Part shown: piece by piece, positions 1 through 8,260 of the stretch
Layout of the letters: each line of letters starts with the position of its first letter
Position numbering within the stretch: the stretch's first letter is position 1
Origin: CAZDUS01 sp964609375
Lineage (GTDB): Bacteria > Verrucomicrobiota > Kiritimatiellia > CAIKKV01 > CAITUY01
Length of the DNA: 11,719 nt
Assembly: GCA_964609375.1 (NCBI GenBank)
Contig: CAZSSA010000078.1
Span: 1 to 11,719 of the forward strand
Reading direction: 5' to 3'
Made by a program: the position numbers and the translations under genes
The notes under the pieces: model-generated
Seen by the model: only the letters and a program-made list of their open reading frames with translations
Databases searched by the model: none
What the model was told of the DNA's origin: nothing

Positions 1-2210
1 TGGCTCCAGATGGAGAGCACACGGGAGTAGTCCGAGGGCGCCAGCCGGACCTCGCAGGCGATCGAGCCGGGATCGAAACTGTACCGGCGTGAGGCCTTCA
101 CATGGCTGTTGCGGACCTCACCCGAACCGAACACAACATTCCCATTCAGAACCGCATCATCCTGCTCGCTGATCGCGGCGATCAGAGGCGAGCCGTCCCA
201 CATTTCGCCAACGAGCGAATGAACCTTCAGGATCTCCCACTGGGACGGGTCCGTGTTCTTCCCGTACGACTCATACAGCGTGCCGGCCAGAACCGGGCCC
301 TTGCCGGGCACAGTGAGTTGGCAGATCGTGCCGCCGGAAAACCCAAGCTGTCCTTCGAAACAGCGCGAGAGCCATTCCGGCGCCAGACGACCGTGGAACG
401 TCAGCATGTAGTATCCCCGGCGGCGGGCCGCGAACCATTCATTGCCGCCGTTGACGCTCACCGTCAGATCCGGGCCCGGCTCGCCTTTCCAGCGATAGCC
501 ACTTCCCTCCCAGTTCGCCGCCTGCCTGTGGGGCGCCTGGTGCGTCCGGCTGGACCAGGGCACGGCCGGAACGGCATCCCCCGCCGCCTCCCGGCAGTAG
601 AGGTACGTGTAGAGTTCGCGATAACGATCGTAAACCTTCTGGAACCGGGAATCGTCCGTGGCATCGGCAAGGATCCCCACGCCGCCTTTTACCCATGTGT
701 TGCCGGACGCCTTCCAGTTGTCCAGCAGGTAGGACCCGTAGTGGCCATCGTGCGCGAAGTGCTCTTGCGAGTCGCCGGAGCGACTGAGACCGCTGCCGGG
801 CCCCCACCCTTCCGTGGTCCATCGTTGCCAGAAGGTCTCGAACCGCTCCTTCTGCATGGCGTCGCCGGTGGCCCTGTGGCAGTACCACAGCGCCACATTG
901 ATCTGCGAGAACGCGTTGCCGTTGACCTTCTCGATGTGCGTGGCGCAGCTCAGCCGGTCGCCGGCCATGATCAAGCCTTCCTTCAGGATCGCCTTCGCCT
1001 CGGCGGGAACATCCGTGCGCCGCATCAGGATCCAGCCCGGACGGAAAATATCGCACCCGTAGTATCCCATGTTGTAGGCCAGATTCGACCAGGAGGCCGT
1101 ACCCCGGGCATCGCCGGTCTCCAGATACCGCATGCGCTGGAACACGTACTCGAGGTCCTTGCGCAACGCCTCGTTGAGGCCCGGTCCGTTCTTCTTCATC
1201 CACTCGTGGAACCGCGCCTGGAAGGGATGCCAGAAGACCTCGCCATCTACCACCCTCATACCAGCCTGAATGGCATTGGCGGTCGCCTCGTCGTCGCAGA
1301 ACACCGCCAGACTGCCCATGCCGACATAGTCACCAAACAACTGGCGGGGTTGCTGGAACGTAATCTTGGCCAGGAAATCGTTCGGTCCGTTGGAGACCTC
1401 CAGCGTCATGAGCTTGCCGTCGTACTCCCCGGGCTTGCCGAACTCCGCCTTGGCCTCTTTCCATGGCCCGTCAATCGCCGTGTAGCCGCCCACGGCCATG
1501 CCGTCGAAGAACACCTTGCCGTCGGGTCCGGACAGTTTGAACCGCCTCGTGCGCGGCATGTCCGGCTCGGCAAACGCGTAAAAGATGCCGCTTGTACCCT
1601 TCGGAACATACAGGAAGGCCTTCTTCATCATGTTGCCGTGCCCGTGCATGAAAGTCGGATGCCCCGCGTAGCCTGTCTTCAACCCGGCAGGCAGCCGCAG
1701 CGTCGCGTAGATGTCGGGTGTTCCCGCCAGCACGATCCGGTAAACGCCCTTCTTCCCGCCCTTGATCGGGCGATCGAAGCTTCGCGCCACAAGGGTCTTC
1801 AGCCGCGCGGGGTTCGACCAGGCGCTCCATCGGAACGACGGCACCGTGCCCTTGGCGTAGAGATTGGCATAGTACTGCAGTTCGTGATCCCACCCGCCGA
1901 TGCGATCGGGAAAGTTGGCGTCGCCACAACCGTCATCGGGAATGAATTCCCGCACCACCGGGACGCCCTCGGGATCGTATACCTTGAACAGGGTCTCACG
2001 GGGGCCGTTGGCAAAAAGGTTGAGATCGCGGATGTCCAGTCCGACGTTGAATTCCCTGCCGTCGGGATTGACGACAAATACCGTGACCCCCTCGCAGAGG
2101 CGGAACGTCTGTTCCGCAACGCCATCCGCCGCCGTCGCCGTCCCTGCGCCGGGCACAACGTGCCACGCCGCCAGCGCGCCCGCGATCCACAAACTTGTCT
2201 TCCTCTTCAT
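1..2210 (-). CDS. Secreted polysaccharide lyase-like protein with PL8-like motifs (3' end cut by window edge)
   Basis: The frame is open for 736 codons from ATG at 2210 to the left edge, so the C-terminus is missing. AAGGAAG (2217-2223) lies 6 bases before the start. Residues 1-28 are a typical Sec signal peptide (KRK, hydrophobic core, TATAA before DG). Residues about 30-290 look beta-rich, about 320-545 alpha-helical (toroid-like), and from about 585 beta-rich again. Motifs in the helical part resemble hyaluronate/chondroitin lyases of family PL8: VNGNAFSQINVAL (Asn432) recalls the catalytic-Asn segment, and SQEHFAHDGHYGSY (His484, Tyr491) recalls the QH...Y.G.YG catalytic segment. Inferred role: export and cleavage of an acidic polysaccharide by beta-elimination. 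The beta-rich region before the toroid may bind carbohydrate. It is the last gene of the operon visible here and overlaps the GH127-like gene by ATGA. The fold class is fairly secure; PL8 membership is tentative. Confidence 0.72.
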   Translation of the reverse strand, partial: MKRKTSLWIAGALAAWHVVPGAGTATAADGVAEQTFRLCEGVTVFVVNPDGREFNVGLDIRDLNLFANGPRETLFKVYDPEGVPVVREFIPDDGCGDANFPDRIGGWDHELQYYANLYAKGTVPSFRWSAWSNPARLKTLVARSFDRPIKGGKKGVYRIVLAGTPDIYATLRLPAGLKTGYAGHPTFMHGHGNMMKKAFLYVPKGTSGIFYAFAEPDMPRTRRFKLSGPDGKVFFDGMAVGGYTAIDGPWKEAKAEFGKPGEYDGKLMTLEVSNGPNDFLAKITFQQPRQLFGDYVGMGSLAVFCDDEATANAIQAGMRVVDGEVFWHPFQARFHEWMKKNGPGLNEALRKDLEYVFQRMRYLETGDARGTASWSNLAYNMGYYGCDIFRPGWILMRRTDVPAEAKAILKEGLIMAGDRLSCATHIEKVNGNAFSQINVALWYCHRATGDAMQKERFETFWQRWTTEGWGPGSGLSRSGDSQEHFAHDGHYGSYLLDNWKASGNTWVKGGVGILADATDDSRFQKVYDRYRELYTYLYCREAAGDAVPAVPWSSRTHQAPHRQAANWEGSGYRWKGEPGPDLTVSVNGGNEWFAARRRGYYMLTFHGRLAPEWLSRCFEGQLGFSGGTICQLTVPGKGPVLAGTLYESYGKNTDPSQWEILKVHSLVGEMWDGSPLIAAISEQDDAVLNGNVVFGSGEVRNSHVKASRRYSFDPGSIACEVRLAPSDYSRVLSIWS

Positions 2211-3823
2211 GGGTTGCTTCCTTTCGCCGATCCGCCTGCCATGCTTCCTCGGTCTATTCCGGCCTCGCCGAATTCATTGAAAAACGTCAGATCCGCGCCG
2301 AACGAATCCATCGCAGCCACCTCGTCCCCCCGTAGCCGGACACGGATCGTCCGGGTCGGATGGCGTAGGGCGAGAGCCTGCTCCGCCAGGGGAAACTCTA
2401 CCGTCACCAGCGAGCCGACGGGTGGGCTGGCCAGGAAAAGCCGATCGCCGAAGAAACGCGGCGCGTCGCCGCCGCAGACCACCAGTCTCCGGCGATCCAC
2501 CCAGGGCGGCAGACGGATCCACAACGGGGCGCTGCGCCTGACTGTCACTTCAAGACGTCCGCAGGTGTAGGGGGAGCGCACGCACACGGCATCGCTGTCG
2601 CGGTCAAAGAGCAGATTGACATGGTGCCCCGTTTCGTCCGTGCACACGGCGTCGCGCCAGACCTCGCAGAGCGAGAGTACCGCGCCGCCGACAATATCGA
2701 GGCAGAACTGGACGAGTGGCAACCCGACGGGCTGGTGCCCGTAGGGCGCCGGGAATCCGAATGCGCCGCGCATCCGGGCGGCGACATCGCGAAGAGTGTC
2801 GAAACCCTTGGGGTTGGAGGGCTCCGCAATGAAGGAAACATCGCGTAACTGGGCCGGCAACAGGTGCCCACGCACGATCCTCTCGACATCATGATAGCAG
2901 CGGTCCAGGCCCCAACGTCCCAGGAGGAGCGCCGTTTCCGCCACGTCCCCGGTGTTGTTGCACTCGCCGCGGTCGGGATTGGCGGAAGGGCTGCCCGCAT
3001 GCTCAATCACCCACCCCAGTTCGTCGCGGATCGTGTTCAGCCCCCCGTCATAGAACGCGAGCACCCGCCGCATCAGGGTGCTGTCCCGCGTCAGGTCCGC
3101 GAGTTGCGCCAGCGACGACAGCGTCGAGGTGGCCGAATGCGTGTGCGTGCCGAACCGGACGAGGTCGTACGCGCCATCGTCATGGAAAAATTCCGTCGTC
3201 GCCTTTTCGGCAAGCGTCAGGGCCAGTTCCAGCGCGGGTGGATGGCCAGTGGCGCGGTAGAATTTCACCAGCGGCCCGATGGCCCGCGCCAATCCCCAGA
3301 TGAACGTGCGCGTCTCCAGGCGAATACCCAAGGCCTTGAACCGGGCGGTGTCCCATCCGCGCGCCGGATGCCACAGGGACTGGACGGCGGCGATGCACCG
3401 CTCCGCCAGTTCGCGGGCCTGGTCATCGCCCCGGTACCGCACCAGGGCGTACAGGCCGTACAGCGCCTCGCGCACGTTATGGTCTGCGAAAACGACCAGG
3501 GGGCCGCCGACTTGCTCGCGGCACAGGGGCAGCGGCAAAGTCCCGCCCAGGCTGAAAAAGGCGGCCCGCCGGTGGCCGGCGATCGCCTCCTCCTCCGGCC
3601 GCAGGCCAGTCACTTCCTCAGCGGTCAGGAGCGCCGCCAGGTGCCGGCCGGGGACGTGCGCCTCGGTGTAGGGGCTCTCGAACCCGAAGCGGACTTCCGG
3701 CCGCGCGCGCGCATCAAAAAAGGGAATCCCGCCGTCATCGGCGTTGAAGACACGCTGCATCGTCGCGCATCCGAGCCGGATGGCGTCAGCAATATCGGTG
3801 GTATTGACGTCTTTCAGCTTCAT
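2207..3823 (-). CDS. GH127-like (DUF1680-type) alpha/alpha-barrel protein, cytoplasmic
   Basis: 538 residues with no signal peptide or membrane segment, so probably cytoplasmic. The N-terminal two thirds is helical; a barrel-type segment, GTHTHSATSTLSSLAQLADL, lies at 226-244. The C-terminal third (about 400-500) is beta-rich, with HVNLLF (401-406) and LEVTVRRSAPLWIRLPPWV (424-442). The latter closely resembles the C-terminal sandwich of GH127 beta-L-arabinofuranosidases. Family knowledge: GH127 enzymes use a zinc-bound cysteine nucleophile, supplied by an E-x-C segment and a later Cys-Cys pair. Here the first region reads DRGECNNTGD (Glu287 next to Cys288) and the second, VQFCLDIVGG, has only Cys374. 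Arabinofuranosidase activity is therefore not assured. A role trimming imported oligosaccharides from the lyases is inferred from context. The start overlaps the upstream stop by ATGA; only a weak GGGG lies 6 bases before the ATG, consistent with coupled translation. An unclassified six-hairpin glycosidase is the main alternative. Confidence 0.7.
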   Translation of the reverse strand: MKLKDVNTTDIADAIRLGCATMQRVFNADDGGIPFFDARARPEVRFGFESPYTEAHVPGRHLAALLTAEEVTGLRPEEEAIAGHRRAAFFSLGGTLPLPLCREQVGGPLVVFADHNVREALYGLYALVRYRGDDQARELAERCIAAVQSLWHPARGWDTARFKALGIRLETRTFIWGLARAIGPLVKFYRATGHPPALELALTLAEKATTEFFHDDGAYDLVRFGTHTHSATSTLSSLAQLADLTRDSTLMRRVLAFYDGGLNTIRDELGWVIEHAGSPSANPDRGECNNTGDVAETALLLGRWGLDRCYHDVERIVRGHLLPAQLRDVSFIAEPSNPKGFDTLRDVAARMRGAFGFPAPYGHQPVGLPLVQFCLDIVGGAVLSLCEVWRDAVCTDETGHHVNLLFDRDSDAVCVRSPYTCGRLEVTVRRSAPLWIRLPPWVDRRRLVVCGGDAPRFFGDRLFLASPPVGSLVTVEFPLAEQALALRHPTRTIRVRLRGDEVAAMDSFGADLTFFNEFGEAGIDRGSMAGGSAKGSNP

Positions 3824-5865
3824 CGTCGTGGCCCCGACGTTTCCCCCAAAGCCAGGCGGTCCATGACCGTCAGGCGATCGGTCACGTCCGTCCCCTCATA
3901 CGCGCAACCCGTGCCGTCCACCAGCAGGCCGCCGGTCACAGCACCCCTGGCATCCAGTCGCAAGTGCACGAGTGAGCCATCGGTACGCACACCATGCTGA
4001 CGCTCGATAGCGTGCGCGAGACGGCGTGTCCAGACAAGCAGGTCGCTCGTGCCATCGGCGGCCTCCATACGCACGTGTCCCGCCCGGCGGGTATCGATCG
4101 CCGTATCGGGGGCGCTCCCGCTCATGCGGGTCGCGGGAGGTTCCGCGCCGGCGTACGGGATCAGGAGGGTTGCCATGTCGCCGTGCCACAAATCCAATGC
4201 CGGCACCGTCATCCGGACCAGCGGAGCGGGGACGCAGGCGCCGCCCCATTCCACCGGCAGCCAACCCCGCATGGGGTCGCGTTCCCCCTCGTGAACCGTG
4301 AGTTTCGCGCCGGGCAGGGTCACCGGGAATGCCAGCAGCAGGTTCCCGTGCTTGTGGCGCGTAACCACCCGCCCGGTTCGCGGATCGCAGGTAACCGGCC
4401 CTTCCGCGAATTGCCAGCAGGCTTCCACAGAGGGTTTCCGGCCGGCCCCGGACGTGTGGTGAACGTGGTCAAGCACCACCCCGAACCGGCCGCGGATCCA
4501 GAGCAACGCACGGTGGTGCTCACCGAAGATTCCTTCACCATGGCCGCCGCCCTGGTCCGGCCAGTACCCGCCCCCGTACAAGCCCTCGACCAGCGCATAC
4601 CCCGGGGCGGCCTCCATCCGGAATTCCGCCGGGCTTGCACATTGGTTCCACCCGTTGAAGTTGACCGTGTTGTGGTGCGCCGTCCGGTGCCCGTACCGCG
4701 GGAATTGCGGCGTTTCGAAAGGATAGCCGGGATCCACCAGCAACGGCCGTCCATGGGCGAAGAACGTCACGCTGTTGCGGCAGGGATGCCAGTGGAAACT
4801 GCGGGACGAAGCGGCGTCGAACGTCAGATAGGCGGATTCCGCCGTCCAGTCGTCGCGAAGGAACGCCTGGCCGGCGTGCGGAAAGCCGGCGCAAGCGGGC
4901 GGCAGGTCCCCAGGCAATCCCGCCGCCCGGCGGAACGCGGCCCGCGATTCGCGCACCGGACCTTCCAACTCGGACACCCCGACATAGCGGCTGTCGTGAA
5001 GGGAAATGACGTCGCCGTCCGGACGCGTGGCCGCGAGGAGATAATCGTACATCGCCGCCACCCGCTCCGTCGGCACTTGCAGGCCAAGTTCCGGCATCGC
5101 ATGGGCCAGAGCCCAGAGTTTCCGGACGCTCTTGAGCATGCCTTCGTGGTAGCCGGGCGTCGCCTCCATGTGGGCGCCATCGGGCAGGATCTGGCGGCGG
5201 ACCGCATCGTTGAGAATCTCGCGGCCCTGCGCCAGCCACCCCGCCGCCTCGGGCAGGGCCGCCAGGCGCAGTCCGCCGAGCAACAGGGTCTTACCATGCA
5301 GGATGCGGATGTTCCGGTTGGGCCGGATATGGCCCGCCAGGTAACGCAGGCTCACACAGACCGCCTCGACGATCCGCCCGGCAAAGGCATCGTCAAAGGA
5401 CGGGCTGCGGCTGAAGCCGGCCAGCGCCGTCAACCACACCCCGGCACGGATGTCGTACTGCGTATCCCCATCGCCGGGACCGGGTTTCCAGTCGCCGCTG
5501 TAAGGATGATCACGGAGAAACGCTTCAATGTAGCGGCGGGCGACCCGGGGATACCGCTCGTCGCCCGTGGCACGATAGGCGGAGATCAGCGGGAAGAGCA
5601 TATAGAACCGCCGCATGACCATCGCCAACTCCTGCGGGTTGCCCGATTCGAGCCCGTCCCAGTCCACGCGGTCGAAATCGATCCGTACCCAACTGCCGTC
5701 CGGACGGCGGCACACGTCTCCCTCGACGGCGTGGTCCGCCTTGTCACGAACCTCCGGGCTCCACGCGGGCACTTCGTCGCCCATCGCCGCGACCAGGCGG
5801 TTATGGACCGCGTGGACCGCTTCGGCCAAACCGGCGCCGGGGGACGTATGGACGGGAACCGTCAC
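3820..5865 (-). CDS. Heparinase II/III-family polysaccharide lyase, no signal peptide
   Basis: 681 residues from a GTG start. The helical N-terminal half (about 15-320) carries NRNIRILHGKTLL (183-195; Asn185 and His190 are candidate substrate-binding residues) and ILPDGAHMEATPGYH (226-240). The latter is a hallmark of heparinase II/III and PL12-like lyases, with Tyr239 as the probable general acid/base. The beta-rich second half begins with FHWHPCRNSVTFFAHGRP (357-374) and LLVDPGY (375-381), then HRTAHHNTV (393-401), matching the family's H-x-H...D/N segment, VDPGY turn and HNT motif. Family role: beta-elimination on uronic-acid glycans or oligosaccharides. GTG at 5865 is chosen because it overlaps the upstream TGA as GTGA and has GGAG 8 bases before it (5874-5877). 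The frame stays open to 6102, but the extra 79 residues are Arg/Gly/Ala-rich and lie in the upstream gene. With no signal peptide it should act in the cytoplasm on imported fragments, unless exported by another route. The exact PL family is not determined. Confidence 0.85.
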   Translation of the reverse strand: MTVPVHTSPGAGLAEAVHAVHNRLVAAMGDEVPAWSPEVRDKADHAVEGDVCRRPDGSWVRIDFDRVDWDGLESGNPQELAMVMRRFYMLFPLISAYRATGDERYPRVARRYIEAFLRDHPYSGDWKPGPGDGDTQYDIRAGVWLTALAGFSRSPSFDDAFAGRIVEAVCVSLRYLAGHIRPNRNIRILHGKTLLLGGLRLAALPEAAGWLAQGREILNDAVRRQILPDGAHMEATPGYHEGMLKSVRKLWALAHAMPELGLQVPTERVAAMYDYLLAATRPDGDVISLHDSRYVGVSELEGPVRESRAAFRRAAGLPGDLPPACAGFPHAGQAFLRDDWTAESAYLTFDAASSRSFHWHPCRNSVTFFAHGRPLLVDPGYPFETPQFPRYGHRTAHHNTVNFNGWNQCASPAEFRMEAAPGYALVEGLYGGGYWPDQGGGHGEGIFGEHHRALLWIRGRFGVVLDHVHHTSGAGRKPSVEACWQFAEGPVTCDPRTGRVVTRHKHGNLLLAFPVTLPGAKLTVHEGERDPMRGWLPVEWGGACVPAPLVRMTVPALDLWHGDMATLLIPYAGAEPPATRMSGSAPDTAIDTRRAGHVRMEAADGTSDLLVWTRRLAHAIERQHGVRTDGSLVHLRLDARGAVTGGLLVDGTGCAYEGTDVTDRLTVMDRLALGETSGPRR

Positions 5866-8144
5866 CGCATGGGCTCCACGCGATAGGAGACGGACACCGG
5901 CTCCGCCACCTTCTTGCCGCCGCCCAGCAGGTCGACCAGGATATTGCGGCAGGCGGCGCGGGAAAGATAACCGTCCTGCCAGTCGGCGGGGGAAAGCTTG
6001 ACACGCCGCGGCTGGTCGAACGCCACGCGGACCGCCCCGTTGAACCGCGTGAGTTTCACCGCCGTCACACCCTCCGCATACTCGGCCGTCGCCGGCTTCC
6101 ACACCCCGCCGGATTGGAACTCGATGACCGTCGGCTGGGCCTTCGCCTGCTTCTCCGTATCGCGCAAGTACACAGGCAGAACCTCGTACAGCTCGGCGAT
6201 GGCCTCCTTGCCGTCGCCACTGACGGTGGTCTCCACGCGCACGCCCTTGCCATCGAGTTTGAACGCGCGTCGGTACTGGACCTGGCCATCGAGCGTGTCG
6301 TCGTAGAGGTGGTCCCGGTGGCGTTCCTGATCGTCGTTCTTCAGGAGTTTCATGGCGACCAGCGGGCCACGGACCTCCAATGTTGCACCGTCTTCCTTCA
6401 CGTCAGCCGTCACGTCGGGCGTGGCGTTCCGACCGGACGTGAAAACCTTGCCGCCGGCCGTGCTGCCCATCACCGCGTGGACCGGCCAGGTCCTCCAGGC
6501 CTCCAACACATCCATCGACTTGTCATAGCTCATGCCGCTGCGCCGCCCGAGGATCACGGAGCCGGTCTCCGGGGTCCAGAACGCGGAAAGCTGGCCGCCC
6601 CCAAGCCCGAGGGGACCGCCAAACTGCGCCTTGTTGTCGGCGGGGGTCTGCCGGCCGACCAGCCCCGCATGCAGGACCGCCGCGAATCCCGGCTGGCGGG
6701 TCACGACGAACTCCCTGTTGAAATCCCTCACAAAGGTCCCGCCGCGAAGGAAGGGCGATTGGAGGAGGGGGGATTTCGCCTTCTCCAGTTCCATCCGGCG
6801 GGCGTAGGCGCCCGGTCGGTAGAACTCATAGGCTGGATTCTGGCTGATCGGGAAGTTGAAGGTCATCCACATCTTAAGCTGCCAGCGGAACATCGTGTTC
6901 TGGATCGTCAACTCGTCGCGGGTGTAGTAATGCCCCGTCGAATCGCGCAGGTTTTCGGACACCTGCCCGGCGAACATGTGGGCGCGATTGAGCGGCGCCG
7001 TCTGGAGTTCCCCGGGCGGAGGCATCCGGATGAACTGGGCCGCTTCGTCCGTCACCATCGCCGCCGCCGCGTCGCGGGCGCCATCCCACGCGTACTGGTC
7101 AGCCAACGCGGAACTACCCAGGCGGGAGTTGAAGTGGCTGGGGCCGGTCGCGCTGCCGTCCGGTTCCGGGAGGATCAGGTGGCCGCGCAGCCGGTAGACT
7201 CGCTCCAGCGCCTCGCGGGCGAACGGCCAGTCGGTCATCAGCGCGATCCAGGCGGCGTAGAGGTTGGCCGTGCCGCCGAAGCCGGTGTCGGGACCGCCCC
7301 GTTCCATCCAGTAGCCGGCCGGGCTGAAGAAACGCGCGTCCGTGAAGACCGGCTTGGCGTATTCCTCTACGCGTTTCGTGAACTCCGGATCCCCCAAGGC
7401 GCGGCTGATGTAAACCAGCCCGAGCGGGGCGAGCAGGTCGTTCTCGCAAGACTCGCCGCGAATGCCCCAGGCAATGATCCGCTCCCCCGCCGCCTTCAGA
7501 CCCGCTTCGTACGCCGTCCTGATGTCCGGCGGAAGCGCATCCTTGAACCCAGGATAGGGCGCCGCCCAGATCACGGGATTGTAGCCGTGCCAATCCGGCC
7601 GGACCGGGGACGGCGACTTGCCAGCGCTATTCTCCGCGAAATCGTGGAACATCATCAGTTGAACCGCCGCCCCGACGAACGAGCGCAGCTTGAGCGCGCG
7701 GTTGTCCTTGTATGTATTTCCGGGAAAATCGAACTGGACAAGCGACATGAGAGCCTCGGGCCAGACCGGGGGCATGTACACCCCGTCCGGACGCTCGATG
7801 TTCGAAAGCAGGAAACAGGCGGCCGGCGCGCTGACCGCCGGGATTCCCCGCTTGGTGCCGACCAGCGGCTGCTGCATGAGGGTGAGAAGATAGTTCCGGT
7901 AGAGATATTCTGGATCCTGGCTGTACGGCTTGGACTCGTCCATGACTCCAGCACCGTGGCTGAGATCCTTTTCCGACAGCGACGCCATGAAGCGGCGAAG
8001 GACCCGCTGGTACTCGTGCTTCTGCGGCAACCCCGTCGAACCCGACGCAGGCCCGTCCTTCGGATCAGCAGCGAACCCATACCCAGCACACCACATCATC
8101 CCAGCAACAAGAAAAACCGAGACATTCCTCTTCATGTGCAGCAT
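5862..8144 (-). CDS. Secreted toroid/beta-sandwich protein, divergent PL8-like lyase candidate
   Basis: 760 residues; first gene of the operon. GGGAGG (8151-8156) touches the ATG at 8150 but lies 6 bases from the ATG at 8144, so 8144 is the preferred start (the longer form adds Met-Lys). The signal peptide includes MKRN and a hydrophobic core, with likely cleavage near GFA/ADP (about residue 26). A helical domain (about 40-430) is followed by a beta-rich domain (about 465-760). The architecture parallels the operon's last gene. ENDLLAPLGLVYISRALGD (234-252) aligns by eye with its GNAFSQINVALWYCHRATGD, sharing Asn235. GGPDTGFGGTANLYAAW (283-299) occupies the place of its EHFAHDGHYGSY segment, keeping a Tyr (296) but with Gly where the catalytic His would be. 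It is probably an exported lyase or glycan-binding relative acting on the same polysaccharide. A Cys near residue 19 follows Met-Met-Trp, which is not a lipobox. I cannot assign a named family. Confidence 0.75.
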   Translation of the reverse strand: MLHMKRNVSVFLVAGMMWCAGYGFAADPKDGPASGSTGLPQKHEYQRVLRRFMASLSEKDLSHGAGVMDESKPYSQDPEYLYRNYLLTLMQQPLVGTKRGIPAVSAPAACFLLSNIERPDGVYMPPVWPEALMSLVQFDFPGNTYKDNRALKLRSFVGAAVQLMMFHDFAENSAGKSPSPVRPDWHGYNPVIWAAPYPGFKDALPPDIRTAYEAGLKAAGERIIAWGIRGESCENDLLAPLGLVYISRALGDPEFTKRVEEYAKPVFTDARFFSPAGYWMERGGPDTGFGGTANLYAAWIALMTDWPFAREALERVYRLRGHLILPEPDGSATGPSHFNSRLGSSALADQYAWDGARDAAAAMVTDEAAQFIRMPPPGELQTAPLNRAHMFAGQVSENLRDSTGHYYTRDELTIQNTMFRWQLKMWMTFNFPISQNPAYEFYRPGAYARRMELEKAKSPLLQSPFLRGGTFVRDFNREFVVTRQPGFAAVLHAGLVGRQTPADNKAQFGGPLGLGGGQLSAFWTPETGSVILGRRSGMSYDKSMDVLEAWRTWPVHAVMGSTAGGKVFTSGRNATPDVTADVKEDGATLEVRGPLVAMKLLKNDDQERHRDHLYDDTLDGQVQYRRAFKLDGKGVRVETTVSGDGKEAIAELYEVLPVYLRDTEKQAKAQPTVIEFQSGGVWKPATAEYAEGVTAVKLTRFNGAVRVAFDQPRRVKLSPADWQDGYLSRAACRNILVDLLGGGKKVAEPVSVSYRVEPMR

Positions 8145-8150
8145 TTTCAT

Positions 8151-8156
8151 CCTCCC
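8151..8156 (-). promoter_or_regulatory. Shine-Dalgarno site that decides the operon's first start codon
   Basis: GGGAGG on the minus strand is followed directly by ATGAAAATG. Zero spacing to the first ATG (8150) and 6-base spacing to the second (8144) favour initiation at 8144. A third ATG at 8135 is 15 bases away and is less favoured. Confidence 0.65.
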
Positions 8157-8197
8157 TAAGCGCAGATTATGATCTATTCATCACAACATGACGCGTA

Positions 8198-8225
8198 ACA
8201 ATACAATGTTATGTGATATTGTCAA
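8198..8225 (-). promoter_or_regulatory. Predicted sigma-70 promoter of the lyase operon
   Basis: On the minus strand a perfect TTGACA (-35; bases 8225-8220) is followed after 16 bases by TATTGT (-10; 8203-8198, four of six consensus bases). Transcription would start near 8190, giving a leader of about 45 bases before the ATG at 8144. Both boxes are overlapped by the arms of the inverted repeat 8200-8232. A second possible -10, CATAAT, lies closer to the gene but has no convincing -35. The surrounding A+T richness contrasts sharply with the coding DNA. Confidence 0.6.
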
Positions 8226-8232
8226 TTGTATT
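8200..8232. promoter_or_regulatory. Candidate operator: 8-bp inverted repeat over the operon promoter
   Basis: AATACAAT (8200-8207) and ATTGTATT (8225-8232) are perfect inverted complements separated by 17 bases. One arm covers the -10 and the other abuts the -35 of the minus-strand promoter, where a bound repressor would block RNA polymerase. As remembered, the ACAA/TTGT half-sites resemble those of AraR, a repressor with the same GntR-HTH/LacI-sensor architecture as the adjacent gene. Binding by the neighbouring regulator is inferred. Confidence 0.5.
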
Positions 8233-8260
8233 TTGTTTTGCTTCATAAATACTAAATTTT

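Noticed and set aside
102..2570. Long plus-strand open frame (822 codons) and similar ones at 2864-4000, 3994-5886 and 6114-8159
   Set aside because: They lie antisense to genes with clear family motifs, signal peptides and ribosome sites. Their products are Arg/Pro/Gly/Val-rich with no recognisable domain. Long antisense frames are expected in GC-rich coding DNA.
5866..6102. 79-residue N-terminal extension of the heparinase-family gene (ATG at 6102)
   Set aside because: It lies entirely within the upstream gene, is Arg/Gly-rich with no domain, and the GTG at 5865 has a GGAG site and a GTGA overlap matching the other operon junctions.
8072..8135. Lipoprotein signal in the first operon gene
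   Set aside because: The Cys near residue 19 follows Met-Met-Trp, which does not fit a lipobox; an ordinary signal peptidase I site near GFA/ADP fits better.
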